From Ectocarpus siliculosus (taxonomy: Eukaryota > Sar > Phaeophyceae > Ectocarpales > Ectocarpaceae), in contig FN649741.1 in NCBI GenBank assembly GCA_000310025.1, positions 6,601,257 through 6,665,256 on the forward strand: DNA of 64,000 nucleotides, in the 5' to 3' direction. Within the stretch, counting starts at the first letter, position 1. Each line of letters starts with the position of its first letter. This document shows, piece by piece, positions 25,801 through 34,324 of this stretch. The notes beneath the pieces are model-generated. The model saw nothing but the letters and a program-made list of their open reading frames with translations, was not told the DNA's origin and searched no databases. A program made the position numbers and the translations under genes.

Positions 25801-28800
25801 ACGAAAGAGTTTTCCACCCTGGAGGACGCGTGGCAGAGCGTGACCCGCATTTCCCTCGGGGAGTCGGAGAATTTCTACCCGCAGATCCTGGATGCGCAGC
25901 CCACGGTCGGGCCGGTGGTGGTGGTGCTGTACCAGGTCCTGGGCGTGGTGTTGCTGCTGAACGTGGTGATCGCTATCCTTCTCGAGGTAGGGTGCTTCGT
26001 GTTGTTTTTGTTCCGGTTGTTGGAATTGGTAGTGGTGATTACTTCGTACTTTTTTATTTTGCTGTAGTTGTTGGTTAGAAGTTGCTCGTCCTCGTGTTTC
26101 GCATGTTGTGTTTCTGACGAAGACCTTCCTTGCTGCTTCGGCTGCTGATGGCACCACCGCTGGTGTGTCTACCGCCAGGTTGTGGTAGGTCGTGAAGCTT
26201 CGTGGCAGTTATTATAGGAGGCACAGAATGATGGGGCATACATAGTGTTGGAACGTGTTATCATTCCGAAAGTGATGGATCGTTCCGTCGCCGATCCGGC
26301 ACGTCCTCATCCGTACTCTTAAGGTTAAGAATTGGAGTTCCACGGTACCAAGAAGAAGAAACAACACTAAATGTCTCGAATACGGCCGTCCGACCCCGCC
26401 CATGCAAAGCAGGACTATTCTGCGTAAAGCCCGAGAAAACAAAGTAGATCACCCTGCCCGCACTCGAAGACTATGCCAGAGACTAAGCCGAAAACACCTA
26501 TGCTGCAGCACGACTCGAACGCAATGAGCCTCAAAGAACCCGTGTTCGTGCCCTCACGAAGCCGGTAATTGTTCGTCTTAAGGGTTTCCGCCCAACCTTA
26601 TGCCCCCCCCCCTCCCCCCCCCTCGGTGTTTGCCATCGGGGTTGGGTTTTCGTCGCTTGGCAACGACGTTGTAAAACAAGCCGCCCCCCACTCGGTGTTT
26701 GCCATCGGGATTGGGTTTTCGTCGCTTGGCAACGACGTTGTAAAACAAGCCAATTCACTTCGTGAACTCGGCAACCAGGTTACCGCTTTTTTTTTTACCT
26801 CTGGTTTTTTTTTGGCGGTAACCATAATGGTGGTCGAGTAGATCATGTTGTGCGGGGTCGAGAAACCTCACTCCGCGCAACGGGGGATGATCGCACCACG
26901 TTGTGTTAAATTGGTCAAGCTTCCTCGAGGCAGTTACACAGTGCTTACAACTGTCTCTGGAAGTGAAAGCACCAGAAAATAAATTAAGTCATACGTAGCT
27001 GTCATCCGTACGCAAGGAAGTAAGCACAAGATGCCGAACACCCTTAGCAGGATGCAGCTCACCCTTCATGCGACTCGCCAAATACCTCACGGCGCTTCGC
27101 GCTTGGTGATGTGAGAGCCTGGTCCGGTGAGAACCCGGCGTGTTCCGTCCCGGCTTTGTAGGGATGCGAGGTCAATGGTCAAACGATTACGGCATGCACG
27201 ACTATGAGTACCCCCCCCCCCCCGGTGTTTGCCATCGGGGTTTGGGTTTTCGTCGCTTGGCAACGACGTTGTAAAACAAGCCCCCCACTCGGTGTTTGCC
27301 ATCGGGATTGGGTTTTCGTCGCTTGGCAACGACGTTGTAAAACAAGCCAATTCACTTCGTGAACTCGACAACCAGGTTACCGTTTTTTTTTTTTACCTCG
27401 TTTTTTTTTTTGGCGGTAACCATAATGGTGGTCGAGTAGATCATGTTGTGCGGGGTCGAGAACCCTCACTCCGCGCAACGGGGGATGATCGCACCACGTT
27501 GTGTTAAAATGGTCAAGCTTCCTCGAGGCAGTTACACAGTGCTTACAACTGTCTCTGGAAGTGAAAGCACCAGAAAATAAATTAAGTCATACGTAGCTGT
27601 CATCCGTACGCAAGGAAGTAAGCACAAGATGCCGAACACCCTTAGCAGGATGCAGCTCACCCTTTATGCGACTCGCCAAATACCTCACGGCGCTTCGCGC
27701 TTGGTGATATGAGAGCCTGGTCCGGTGAGAACCCGGCGTGCTCCGTCCCGGCTTTGTAGGGATGCGAGGTCAATGGTCTAACGACTACGGCATGCACGAT
27801 TATGAGTACACCCCCCCTCCCCCCCCCCCTCCCCCCCCAAACGCAAGGCGAAGATGCGTCCTGTCGTAATCCCGCACGCCCCTGCTTTTCAGCCGAATCC
27901 CGAATAATGCCCCCGGCGCTCCCGCTTTCTGTCGTCGTTGTCAAGGCCTACCGAGGAGTCGTGAGTGGCATGCGCGGCGAGGACACCATACTCCAGTCGT
28001 TCATCGCCTTCGTCGGCATGTCTTGGTGGGTGCCGCACTCACGGCAAACGGCTCGACAACCGGAGCAGATCCTAGCGTCAGTTTCGTGTGTGTGATACGT
28101 ACTTGCTCGATAATGTTTGCGACGCCAATTTCCCTCGCGGAGAGCATCCTCCTCAGGGTGTTTAAAAGAGAAGATAGTACTACCGCTAGTCCTAAGCTAG
28201 CAGAACGTTCTTATGACTTTCCCATTCTTCTGTGTAGGCGAACAACCGCGGGTCCGAAGAAGTACCGTGTAGAACAACGCGAGCTCGTAACCTCTGCGGG
28301 CGGAATGACCCGCGGAGCCCACCAAAGATGATTGGACGTGCAACGCGGACGATCTCTTCTGTGTTGCCTACCCAATCGGAGATCCTGCGCGAGAAAGGCA
28401 TGACAGGACGGCGTGAAGAAAAGTGGGCGCGGAATTGCTGCATGAAAGTGACGAATGGAAAAAACGAAAGGGTAGAAAGCTCCCAACCTGGCCGACATTC
28501 CCCCCTTCATGATTTGCGAAGAAGTTTTTACCCATGCAAGCTTGTACGTTGTTCCACCGTCCTCACGCCATGGTGCCATGTTTGAAGCGACCACGTCGGG
28601 ATCATTTTCGTTCCCGCATCTTGTTGAGATTCGTGGCGATTTCCGTGCGAGGGTTGGAAAGCCCCGTACCAGCGACGGTAGCGCACGCACCATGAATGAG
28701 CCCTCTTCCCCGTCGACGGCAGGTGTTCGTTGAAAACAAGAATACGCTGGGCCTCCGCCTGCATCCAGTGGCGTCTGGGTGGGCGGAGAAACACGTCGCC

Positions 28801-30176
28801 TCAGGACAGGACTAGGCGTCCGTCGCTCAAGATGTTCCTGCAAGGCTCTACAGGGGTGTGCGGGGTGGATGGGCGGCCCGTGGTGATGGTCCGGAGGCCG
28901 CCAGAGAGCTCGACGATGGTGGGAAGGCAGCTGTCGTTCAACTGCCCGCGGTACATAACGGTGCGTTGGATTTTACAGGGTCCTGAGACGAGGGTGGGCC
29001 TTGTTTGAAGGTGGCATCCACGACCCCGAATTACGTCATTAATCGCCGTGCCTGATTTTGACGGCAGCGAAGTTGCCGATGGGGCTATCCTCGGGCATGC
29101 AGTTACTATTGCATGTTTGGTGTGTTTTGCCAATCCCGATTGGAGGGGGAGGGGTTTCGCTTGACGTGCAGTGATTGCCCCGAACCCTAAGTTCGTGAGG
29201 AGGCGGCGGCTGATCGTCGTTGCTGCCAATCTTGTTGTGTCGCTCTCAAGTCCAGTCGCTGCTTGTCAGCGGAAGCACGAGCCTGTTCTATCTCAGGAAA
29301 AGAGGTTCGAAACGCACCCCGGCGTCCATCGACAACGGAATGAAATGTCTGTTGTTGTTTGCAAGGTGGTGTTCTTCCAATGCGGTGGAAGGCGCAAGCA
29401 AAAGGAGCTGTTGTTGCACTGCATATCGAACATCGTTTCGGGTGCTGTCCAGCTGGTCGATATTCCCTTCTCAGCTTGCCAGTGGGAACGACTTGTATCC
29501 CGCACGCCGATACCGAAAAGGAGAGGAAGGTTCTAATCATTAGTAGGAAGAGTAAGACAGCGATATGTCGTTGTGCTGAATACTACACGACGACTCAAAC
29601 GGCGCTCGTGGTTTTAAACAATGGACTAAACCCAAGTTTTTTGCTGTACCTGCGAGTGTTATGGTTTACCAGTCGTGGAATTCAGCTCTTGGCAGCGGTT
29701 GTGCACCCTTGTGCGCGTCCACCACTGATTGTTGTTCTGCCACTGCTGGCGATGCTGCCCGCCATGCCACCAACGACCTGCATGAGCAAGTCAGGATGTT
29801 CAACGCGCCTGCTCAACAAAGACGGCTCGACTACCACCTCCTTCCCTACAGCACACCCCAATCATGAGTACCGCGTCCCCGCTCGTGTATCCGCGTTAAC
29901 AAGGTGACCGAAATGCAGGCACTGATCGAAGCCACTCCGGTCCCGGCTCGCGTGGCCGACCGGTTGGTGAGGAAGATCGTCCACGAGTGGGTTTTCCGAA
30001 GCGACGAAAGGATCACCGGAGGTGTCTTTCAGTCTCCGTCGTCCTCGGGGGAGTACGGCAACGGCACCGGTGGGAGCAACGGCGGCGTAACGGTAGCGAA
30101 CCGGAGGAGAACGTCCGGTAGTGACTCGTCACGGCCAATGCTGCGGCGGTGGTCGTCGTCCACCGCCTCCCGATAG
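4668..30176 (+). CDS. gene A: polycystin/TRPP (PKD2-like) cation channel, complete
   Basis: Predicted six-helix, non-selective (Ca2+-permeable) channel of plasma, ciliary/flagellar or endomembranes, expected to form tetramers; this role is inferred from the family. Exons: 4668-4889, 6202-6420, 6765-6839, 7838-8143, 8376-8573, 9906-10019, 11035-11203, 11675-11724, 12540-12693, 21419-21491, 22003-22103, 22478-22548, 22856-22939, 23551-23646, 25050-25142, 25753-25986, 28805-28960, 29904-30176. They join in phase to about 895 codons with no stop, close to human PKD2 in length. Approximate domains: S1 111-130, CxxC-rich insert 173-378, TOP domain 379-527, S2 527-545, S3 569-584, S4 621-640, S5 669-688, pore 704-716, S6 730-753, tail 754-895. 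All introns are GT-AG except intron 14 (GC-AG). The start codon and exon 17 are the least certain parts. Gene B has the same structure, which supports every boundary. Confidence 0.85.
5657..6180 (-). repeat. 0.6-kb interspersed repeat (SINE-like) in gene A intron 1
   Basis: A copy of the family at 26622-27815, 36655-37140 and 45806-46535. Read on the minus strand it carries a tRNA-like B box (GGTTCTCGACCCC), preceded by TTAACACAACGTGG as a weak A box. It contains the module with the hairpin CGTCG…CGACG and the GCATGCCG…GACC module. It ends about 20 bases before exon 2. Confidence 0.5.
6202..6420 (+). CDS. gene A exon 2: pre-S1 helix and S1
   Basis: The acceptor CCAG at 6198-6201 comes directly after a copy of the 0.6-kb interspersed repeat in intron 1. 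The exon encodes a basic segment (REAEKHILGLYNNARGFRR) and transmembrane helix S1 (VGLFLLFSGLYFALVFYGV), then a short extracellular helix ending DHVAG. The donor is GTGAGT, phase 0. In gene B only 51149-51229 of this exon is assembled; the rest is in the N-gap. Confidence 0.85.
6765..6839 (+). CDS. gene A exon 3: start of the S1-S2 extracellular region
   Basis: 25 codons, VKYGPDLDKTHHDVASLADV followed by HQWVQ, identical in gene B (50727-50801). The segment resembles the polycystin motif in which an acidic/hydrophobic stretch leads to a Trp (…DFWDWL in PKD2). Phase 0 on both sides. Exon 4 (AFFLKTYDG) continues this helix naturally. Confidence 0.75.
7838..10019 (+). CDS. gene A exons 4-6: Cys-, Ser- and Thr-rich insert ahead of the TOP domain
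   Basis: Exons 7838-8143, 8376-8573 and 9906-10019 are all phase 0-0. Exon 4 carries three CxxC pairs (CTPC, CDAC, CVQC) separated by an acidic and Ser/Thr-rich stretch. Exon 5 begins IALNCVGDLLQNC and continues with N-T-T and Ser/Ala-rich sequence that could be glycosylated. Exon 6 encodes DLDWGHTERLWRF and ends VFIVDAYAPG, which leads into the first strand of the TOP domain. Topology puts the block outside the membrane. I do not recognise it from animal polycystins. Gene B keeps all these cysteines and all frames; its exon 4 is 12 nt shorter. Confidence 0.75.
11035..12693 (+). CDS. gene A exons 7-9: polycystin (TOP) extracellular domain
   Basis: Exons 11035-11203, 11675-11724 and 12540-12693. 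Exon 7 starts VTFTRRNRLSSDEC, like the GVRxRQxRV…C start of the PKD2 TOP domain. It continues DYYDICLADEGTN and PWGFFRPEEEMTYSG, matching the WG…TYSG signature. Exon 8 gives GYPVLLD/GYPVLVD-like residues equivalent to GYYLDL. Exon 9 has IPRDEVRSVNVQLVTYN, aligning with the LDRGTRAxFxxFxVYN segment, then SAFGSINIGFTFDHG. Phases 1 and 0 join correctly. The two Cys of exon 7 may form the disulfide known in this domain. Confidence 0.85.
13290..15330 (-). mobile_element. DIRS/Ngaro-like tyrosine-recombinase retroelement, degenerate copy 1
   Basis: On the minus strand, an ORF at 15307-14162 fuses a Gag-like N-terminus (coiled-coil-like, EDLKTDMAARFEEALAAV) to the end of a reverse transcriptase (SFFVKPYVDGGILVE … LCVLGWDIDT). 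The catalytic YVDD reads YVDG, and most of the RT core is deleted. An RNase H start (SDASG) follows in another frame. A tyrosine recombinase lies at 14006-13376 with HSLRIGAAT (HxxR box). After a frameshift the nucleophile region (GTYKIYTRDN) follows at about 13360-13290. Not functional. The strand is the opposite of the host gene. Confidence 0.75.
15490..18740. repeat. satellite array, period about 250-265 bp
   Basis: The phrase TGTCATGACGGCCGC recurs near 15585, 16392, 16660, 16910, 17288, 18370 and (diverged) 18108 and 18630. Each is followed by GCACCAGCGACCTACATGCC and, further on, by AGGCCGTGAGCCGGCA and TTCCACCGATTATTCC. Most copies are spaced 250-265 bp. Longer gaps at 15.6-16.4 and 17.3-18.1 kb hold unrelated or higher-order sequence. 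Many short open frames here are repeat translations, not genes. Confidence 0.8.
17400..19060. repeat. higher-order duplication inside the satellite region (17400-17700 and 18740-19060)
   Basis: Both segments contain TTCTCATCCGGTCCACATTG, CTGGAAAACCTCGTGGG plus a run of A, CATCAAGTGTACACGACATG and CACCAATCCACCACCCTTGT in the same order. They lie about 1.34 kb apart. This suggests that a unit of several 255-bp monomers plus a unique segment was duplicated. A 36-bp direct repeat (CACACACCGGTGC) lies at 17828-17897. Confidence 0.7.
19060..20099. other. unassigned DNA at the right end of the intron 9 insertion
   Basis: I see no supported gene. One minus-strand open frame (19233-19634) is Cys- and Ala-rich without a recognisable motif. 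Some phrases (CGCAGTCACACCAGTAACC) recall the neighbouring satellite. It may be the end of the inserted element. Confidence 0.4.
21270..21615. repeat. imperfect (CAG)n tracts flanking gene A exon 10
   Basis: GCAGCAGCAGTAGC-type tracts lie at 21275-21320 (intron 9) and 21565-21615 (intron 10). The paralogous positions in gene B (42660-42715, 42343-42380) have related CTG/CAG tracts of different length, as expected for unstable microsatellites. Confidence 0.7.
21419..22548 (+). CDS. gene A exons 10-12: TOP exit, S2 and S3
   Basis: Exon 21419-21491 completes the GG at the end of the TOP domain and runs GEVEANELVTAYILTGNAG. It ends in phase 2 at CAG|GTGCAG. Exon 22003-22103 encodes S2 (WILGLIFVCMTLAMI) and a very basic cytosolic linker (RHDTRKWYRARRAKARR). 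Exon 22478-22548 encodes S3 (GFTFFTLIILNVLMWL), preceded by the unusual cluster CHCCCG; gene B has CHCFCG. The split codons (AG|G, C|GA) join in frame, which fixes the donor choices. Confidence 0.82.
22856..22939 (+). CDS. gene A exon 13: S3-S4 segment
   Basis: 28 codons (GWASLGKVIANDVVLQ … SVLDA), phase 0-0, between GGGCAG and GTATGT. It is the most divergent coding exon between A and B: gene B (40999-41079) is one codon shorter and differs at roughly a third of residues, while exon 15 is identical. Its position corresponds to the S3-S4 loop of PKD2. Confidence 0.7.
23551..25142 (+). CDS. gene A exons 14-15: S4, S4-S5 linker and start of S5, joined by a GC-AG intron
   Basis: Exon 23551-23646 encodes S4 (LFSWALHIIFLLTTLTGLY) and ends RWIFQ at TTCCAG|GCAAGA. 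Exon 25050-25142 starts MLTFHKRMSIVTDTLSRAST and ends in the first half of S5 (FLFVFFL). Joined, they align without a gap to the PKD2 S4-S5 linker ([20 protein letters not shown]). No GT lies near the end of exon 14, so a GC donor is required; gene B is the same. S4 carries few basic residues. A MITE occupies 23739-24508 in this intron. Confidence 0.85.
23739..24508. mobile_element. MITE-like DNA transposon (PIF/Harbinger-like) in gene A intron 14
   Basis: A 770-bp element with inverted ends: GGGCGTGCACTAACGTCCC at the left and the complement of GGGCGTGTACTATCGTCCC at the right. Inside each end lies a second inverted motif of GGGAACAGGGAAC type. TCA flanks both sides (23736-23738, 24509-24511), a 3-bp target duplication. 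There is no transposase. The 3-bp duplication and GGG-starting ends fit PIF/Harbinger MITEs; the superfamily is an inference. Confidence 0.65.
25753..25986 (+). CDS. gene A exon 16: S5 end, pore helix, selectivity filter and S6
   Basis: 78 codons, phase 0-0, after a strong acceptor (CTCTTTCCCCAG). The sequence is VILAFAALTWLLV, then a pore helix (FSTLEDAWQSVTRI), the filter LGE, a turret with NFYPQILDAQP, and S6 (VVVVLYQVLGVVLLLNVVIA). The FST…R-I-x-L-G-D/E pattern and LLNxxxAI of S6 are diagnostic of polycystin-2 channels. The filter has Glu where PKD2 has Asp. Gene B (37954-38187) differs at a few residues. Confidence 0.92.
26622..27217 (-). repeat. 0.6-kb interspersed repeat, first of a tandem pair in gene A intron 16
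   Basis: Runs from CGGTGTTTGCCATCGGGG to GACTATGAGTAC and a C run. The module TTGGGTTTTCGTCGCTTGGC appears twice at its left end. The tRNA-like B box is on the minus strand. It is nearly identical to the following unit, so the pair arose recently. Confidence 0.65.
27218..27815 (-). repeat. 0.6-kb interspersed repeat, second of the tandem pair
   Basis: Nearly the same sequence as 26622-27217, joined through a run of C. In gene 0 the matching intron position (near 95-118) has only the C run, so the insert is absent there. In gene B a truncated copy with an assembly gap occupies this place. Confidence 0.65.
28805..30176 (+). CDS. gene A exons 17-18: cytosolic tail
   Basis: Exon 28805-28960 (52 codons) is inferred from an in-phase acceptor (CCTCAG), a donor (GTGCGT) and an exact 156-nt length in all three paralogues. 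Several of the differences among copies are synonymous in this frame. Exon 29904-30176 starts VTEMQALIEATPVPARVADR, forms a likely helix (RLVRKIVHEWVF), then a Gly/Ser-rich end with RRTSGSDSSRP and RRWSSSTASR, possible phosphorylation sites. No EF hand or coiled coil is visible, unlike human PKD2. Confidence 0.7.
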
Positions 30177-31750
30177 TGTAAGGGGGGCGTTTCGTTTTGC
30201 AGGGTATCCCTAGACTACGGCGTGGACAGGGTCGTGTCGGGATATCCTCACGCGGGACGGGGGTCAGATGTAAGTTTCATCGCCAGGTGTTGCCTCGTGT
30301 TGACTTTTCAATGGTTTTCCCAAGCGGGGATACCCTTTCGCACGACCATCAAACATCCTGTGGCACCTCTGCATGATGTGCTTTTGGAAGGTATTGGGCG
30401 TGGCAAACGCGTGTGGTTCGGCACAGTGTGTGCTCCAGGCTATGTGGTGTAGGAACGGACGCGTAGCTGACTCGGCGTGAAGGTTTTCAGTGATTCTTCT
30501 CTGCTTCACGCTTTTTCTGGGTTTATTCATTGTTCCGTTCTCCCGTTCAATCCTTCGAATACCCGCGCAAAGCTGTCGCGTTGTAGATATCTCCTTGTTC
30601 ATATACGGAACAGCAGGGGGCGCTGTGGTGGTGTGCTCACCTCTGTTGCTTGTGTGTTGTTTATCGTCCTGTTGAGAGAGGGTGTATGAGGCGTTGGAGC
30701 TCTACGATATTGAGGGCGTCCTACGAATGGGCTGAGACCACCTGCTTTTTTCGTGTATTGTGTTTTTGTTTATGTGCTGCTTACGTTCCCGATGTTTGGC
30801 TCATCCCGGCGCCTTGCAACGACGCATAACCGGCAACAGAGTTCGCACTGAGTGGTGGTTGTTCCCCGGGATTATGGCAATTTTAAACATTATGAGGGAC
30901 CTTTGTCTTGTGTGATTTACGTGATAAGGGCACCACACCAAATGTGTCCTTCGTCTCGAGTCCCTTGTGTATCTGTATCGCCGGCGTGCACAAGGTTCGG
31001 ATGCCATCAATATCAAGCATTTGAGGCGGTCAGCGTGAGATATTGTGGTACATGGAGTCGTTGTCAATTGCGGGTTACAGATTATTGCTTTGTCTCGATG
31101 GCGTTTTCGTATGATGAACGATCCCGGAAGTCCAGCCCGTACCGCCGAGGTCATGTGATCTTCCACCGTCTGATTTGAAGCGTCTAACGAATATCCCCGG
31201 CCACAGGGGACTGGTGGTCGATCTCGGTGAATGTGTATTGGGAGCCGTGGTGAGGCCATACCTGCGATGAAAGCTCGCATGCATACTAGAGATTTGCCAG
31301 GCACGAAAGTTCAGCGTTACAAACATGATGGTTTTGACTTTTCATTGTAATCGCTTTGTGGAACCGCTTTGGCTCTCGTCTCTCCGGAAGACTGTGTACG
31401 CCTGGGCACACTCACATTCACCGTGCGTTTTTTGTGACGCTGACAAAGTAACGGTGCGTTCGGCGCTCCTGCCTCTCTATTGCCGCCCATACTGGCCCAT
31501 CCACAAGCAAGTCCAGGCTGGAAATGGTGGGCTCGTCCGCGAACGTTTCCATGGGCATTCAGGCAACTCCGACAGGCCTGAACGTCCTCACCGTTCCATA
31601 GTGGGGACAATAGGATGTGGCCATTGGGCCTGAGTCCTCGGATACTCCCGATACGCAAGTAGAACATCACGAACTCGTTCAGTGAAACTCTTCCGAAAAC
31701 ATTCATTTTGTGCATGAGAACCACATGAGGGTCACTCTGAACTTTCACTA
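30177..31750 (+). repeat. 3' flank of gene A, inner edge of the inverted duplication
   Basis: No gene seen. It aligns with 2489-4045 (direct) and with the minus strand of 33150-34324 (inverted); similarity to the inverted copy fades near 31660. Right after the TAG stop, all three copies have the identical stretch GTAAGGGGGGCG…TTTTGCAG. Confidence 0.6.
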
Positions 31751-33149
31751 CTGTAAGCAGAGTCTCATGAGGTGATGGTTCCTACGGAGTTGTTCATCCA
31801 CGCTCCCTTCGGATGCCCAACGTTGAAGAAAATTCACATGCAACCGCTGACTCTCTAACCGTTCGAGATATTTCCCCAGTCCAAGGGATGCGGAGCCGTT
31901 GCTCAATCGAATTCAAGCGGGGCAGGCATCGTCCGACCGTTACCCTGAACCACCGGTGGACAAAGTATTGTTCTCTGCGCTAGTGTAGGTCGCCCGGACA
32001 AATCGTCATTGGATGTAGATATTATTGTATCTAGATGTGCATAGGGCATTCCTGTGGATATTCAACAGGGCCATCGCTCGCGTCCTCTCGTCTGAGAAAA
32101 TTGGTCCAACTACGGCACATGTCTACTCATTAATGTTCGACATCTAGTCTACAGTAACAACTTCCAACACCGGTCTTCCAGATTAAATATCCAGGTCGTT
32201 CTGCAATCAATCGTCGTGTTCGCTTCCCATATACCCTCACATCCATAACTCTACTGCAGCTTACCACCCTACCAGGACAGGCATTGGGCGATCACCAGGG
32301 CAAGAGAAGGTGACCTCAAGTGTGAAACACTGTGTTCGTTCATCAGTCGTGATAGGCGGTCGACAGCATCATGACCTCGCTGCCTGAGGCTGTGACGTCA
32401 GGAATCGTTCCAGCGAGGGCATGTTGTTTTCATCGCTACTGAGCCCTGTTCTGAGTTCATTCGTTGCACCCAGCATATGCAGCGCATATACGTCTGTTGG
32501 CCAGATGCATCGTACACGGCGTTTCCACCTTCTTCAGGACAAGGCCATTGGGGTGGTAGTCTTGGTGGGTGTCGGTCAGGTTGTGGAAATACTGCCGAAG
32601 CACAGGAAGCCGTCTGTAAGCTCGACGAGTTTCATCCCAAGTTGCTCGAACCCCCATAGCGCTGGCAGCAGAGGGACTCCTTCGATGTACCTTCGGGGAA
32701 AGCTTGCAAATGCGAGCGTTGGGATAATGTCGTCCAGGTTGGTTCCAGGACCGGTGCACTCTGAATCGTCTGACCCAAGTTGACCCTTTGTTGTTTCTTC
32801 CGCCTATACGGGAGGGGAGCAAGCATTGCAGATAGCGTTGGACCGCTTCCCATCGGCAAAGCCCCTGGTCCGCCAGGTATTCGAAGAACCCAATATGGAT
32901 GTCCCATCCCATGGGCCTGCGAGAAGTTCAGCGATTCACCGTGACGCGTGTCCGTGGGGATCCCTGGGTTTGGCAGACGTCGTCAAAGACAAAAACATAA
33001 AAACTCAAAACTCCCCACAGAGCATCCTTCACGAAACAGATCGTCGCCTGTGGTAGGAGCGTAGACAAATCAAGTGTAGGAGCAAGAGTGGCAACAAAGC
33101 CCCGGCAGGTTTTTCAGGCTTGCCGGAAACAACACCCACTCCGCAACTT
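31751..33149. other. unique spacer at the centre of the inverted duplication
   Basis: No paralogous sequence elsewhere in the window. A minus-strand open frame (32912-32457, 151 codons) begins MGWDIHIGFFEYLADQGLCR and contains RWEAVQRYLQCLLP, vaguely like the N-terminal domain of a tyrosine recombinase. A second frame over the same DNA is also open. I cannot assign a function, and a degraded mobile element is as likely as a gene. Confidence 0.35.
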
Positions 33150-34324
33150 CGTTCTGTGTGTCGGGAGTGTCCGTGAACTCAGGCCCAGCCACATCCTATG
33201 GTCCCCACTAGGGAACGGTGGGAACGTTCAGGCGTTTCGGAGTTGCCTGAATTGCCCTTGGAAACGTTCGCGGACGTGCCTGGACTTGCTTGTGGATGGG
33301 TCAATATGGGCGGCAATAGGGAGGCAGGAGCGCCGAACGCACCGATACTTTGTCACAGCGTCACAAATAACGCACGATTGATTATAGCGGCCTGGGCGAA
33401 CATTTATATTCTCTTCCGGAGACGAAACCCATAGCGGTTCCACCAAGCAAACACAATGAAAAGTCGACGTCATCACTACTGTAACCCGCAATTGACAACG
33501 ACTACATGTACCGCAATATCTCACGCGAACCACCTCAAATGCTTGATATTGGTGGTATCCGAATCTTGCACACGCCGGCGATACAGATACGCAAGGGGCT
33601 CGAGACGAAGGACACATTTGGTATGGTGTCCTAATCAAATAAGTCATACGAGACACAGGTGATCAAAAGAGCTCTAAAAAAATTCAAAATTTTGCCGAAA
33701 TCCCGGGGATCAACCACCGCCCCGTTTGAACTCTGTTGCCGTTTGTTCGTCGTTGCAATGCGCCGGGATAATCTAAACATCGGGAACGGACGCATCGCAG
33801 TAACAAAAACACAACTTGTATGGGGGAGAAACAGGTGGTCTCCCCCCACTCGTAGGACGCCCTCAACTACCATAAAGCTCCAACGCTTCATATGCGAAAC
33901 ACCCTCTCTCAACAGGACGATATACAACACACATGTAACAGAGATGGAGATATCTAAAACGCGACAGGTGCGCGATACTCTAAGGATTGGACGGGAGAAC
34001 GGACGAGTAAAAAATACAGAATAAAGCGTCTTGCGGAGAAATAATCGTTGAAAACCTGTACACACCGAGTGGGCTACGCGTCCATCTCCTTCACCACATA
34101 GCCTGGCACACACAACGTGCCGAACCACACGCTGTCGCCACGCCCAACACCTTCCAAAAGTACATCATGCAGAGGTGTTGGATGGCCGCTTAAAAAGTCA
34201 ACACGCGGCAACACCCGGCGATGAAACTTACATCTGACCCCCGTCCCGTGTGAGGATATCCCGACACGACCCTGTCCACGCCGTAGTCTAGGGATACCCT
34301 GCAAAACGAAACGCCCCCCTTACA
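33150..34324 (-). repeat. 3' flank of gene B, inverted copy of 30177-31660
   Basis: Intergenic, no supported gene. It aligns in inverted orientation to the gene A 3' flank with indels, for example loss of part of the ATATACGGAACAGCAGGGGG region. Confidence 0.6.

Noticed and set aside
28805-28960. Antisense open frame with YRGQLNDSCLP opposite exon 17
   Set aside because: It carries a stop in two of the three copies a few codons on; the sense frame fits splice phases better.
29170-29380. Basic open segment with ETHPGVHRQR in the last intron of all three copies
   Set aside because: The acceptor and donor are missing in gene B and the exit phase does not fit exon 18.
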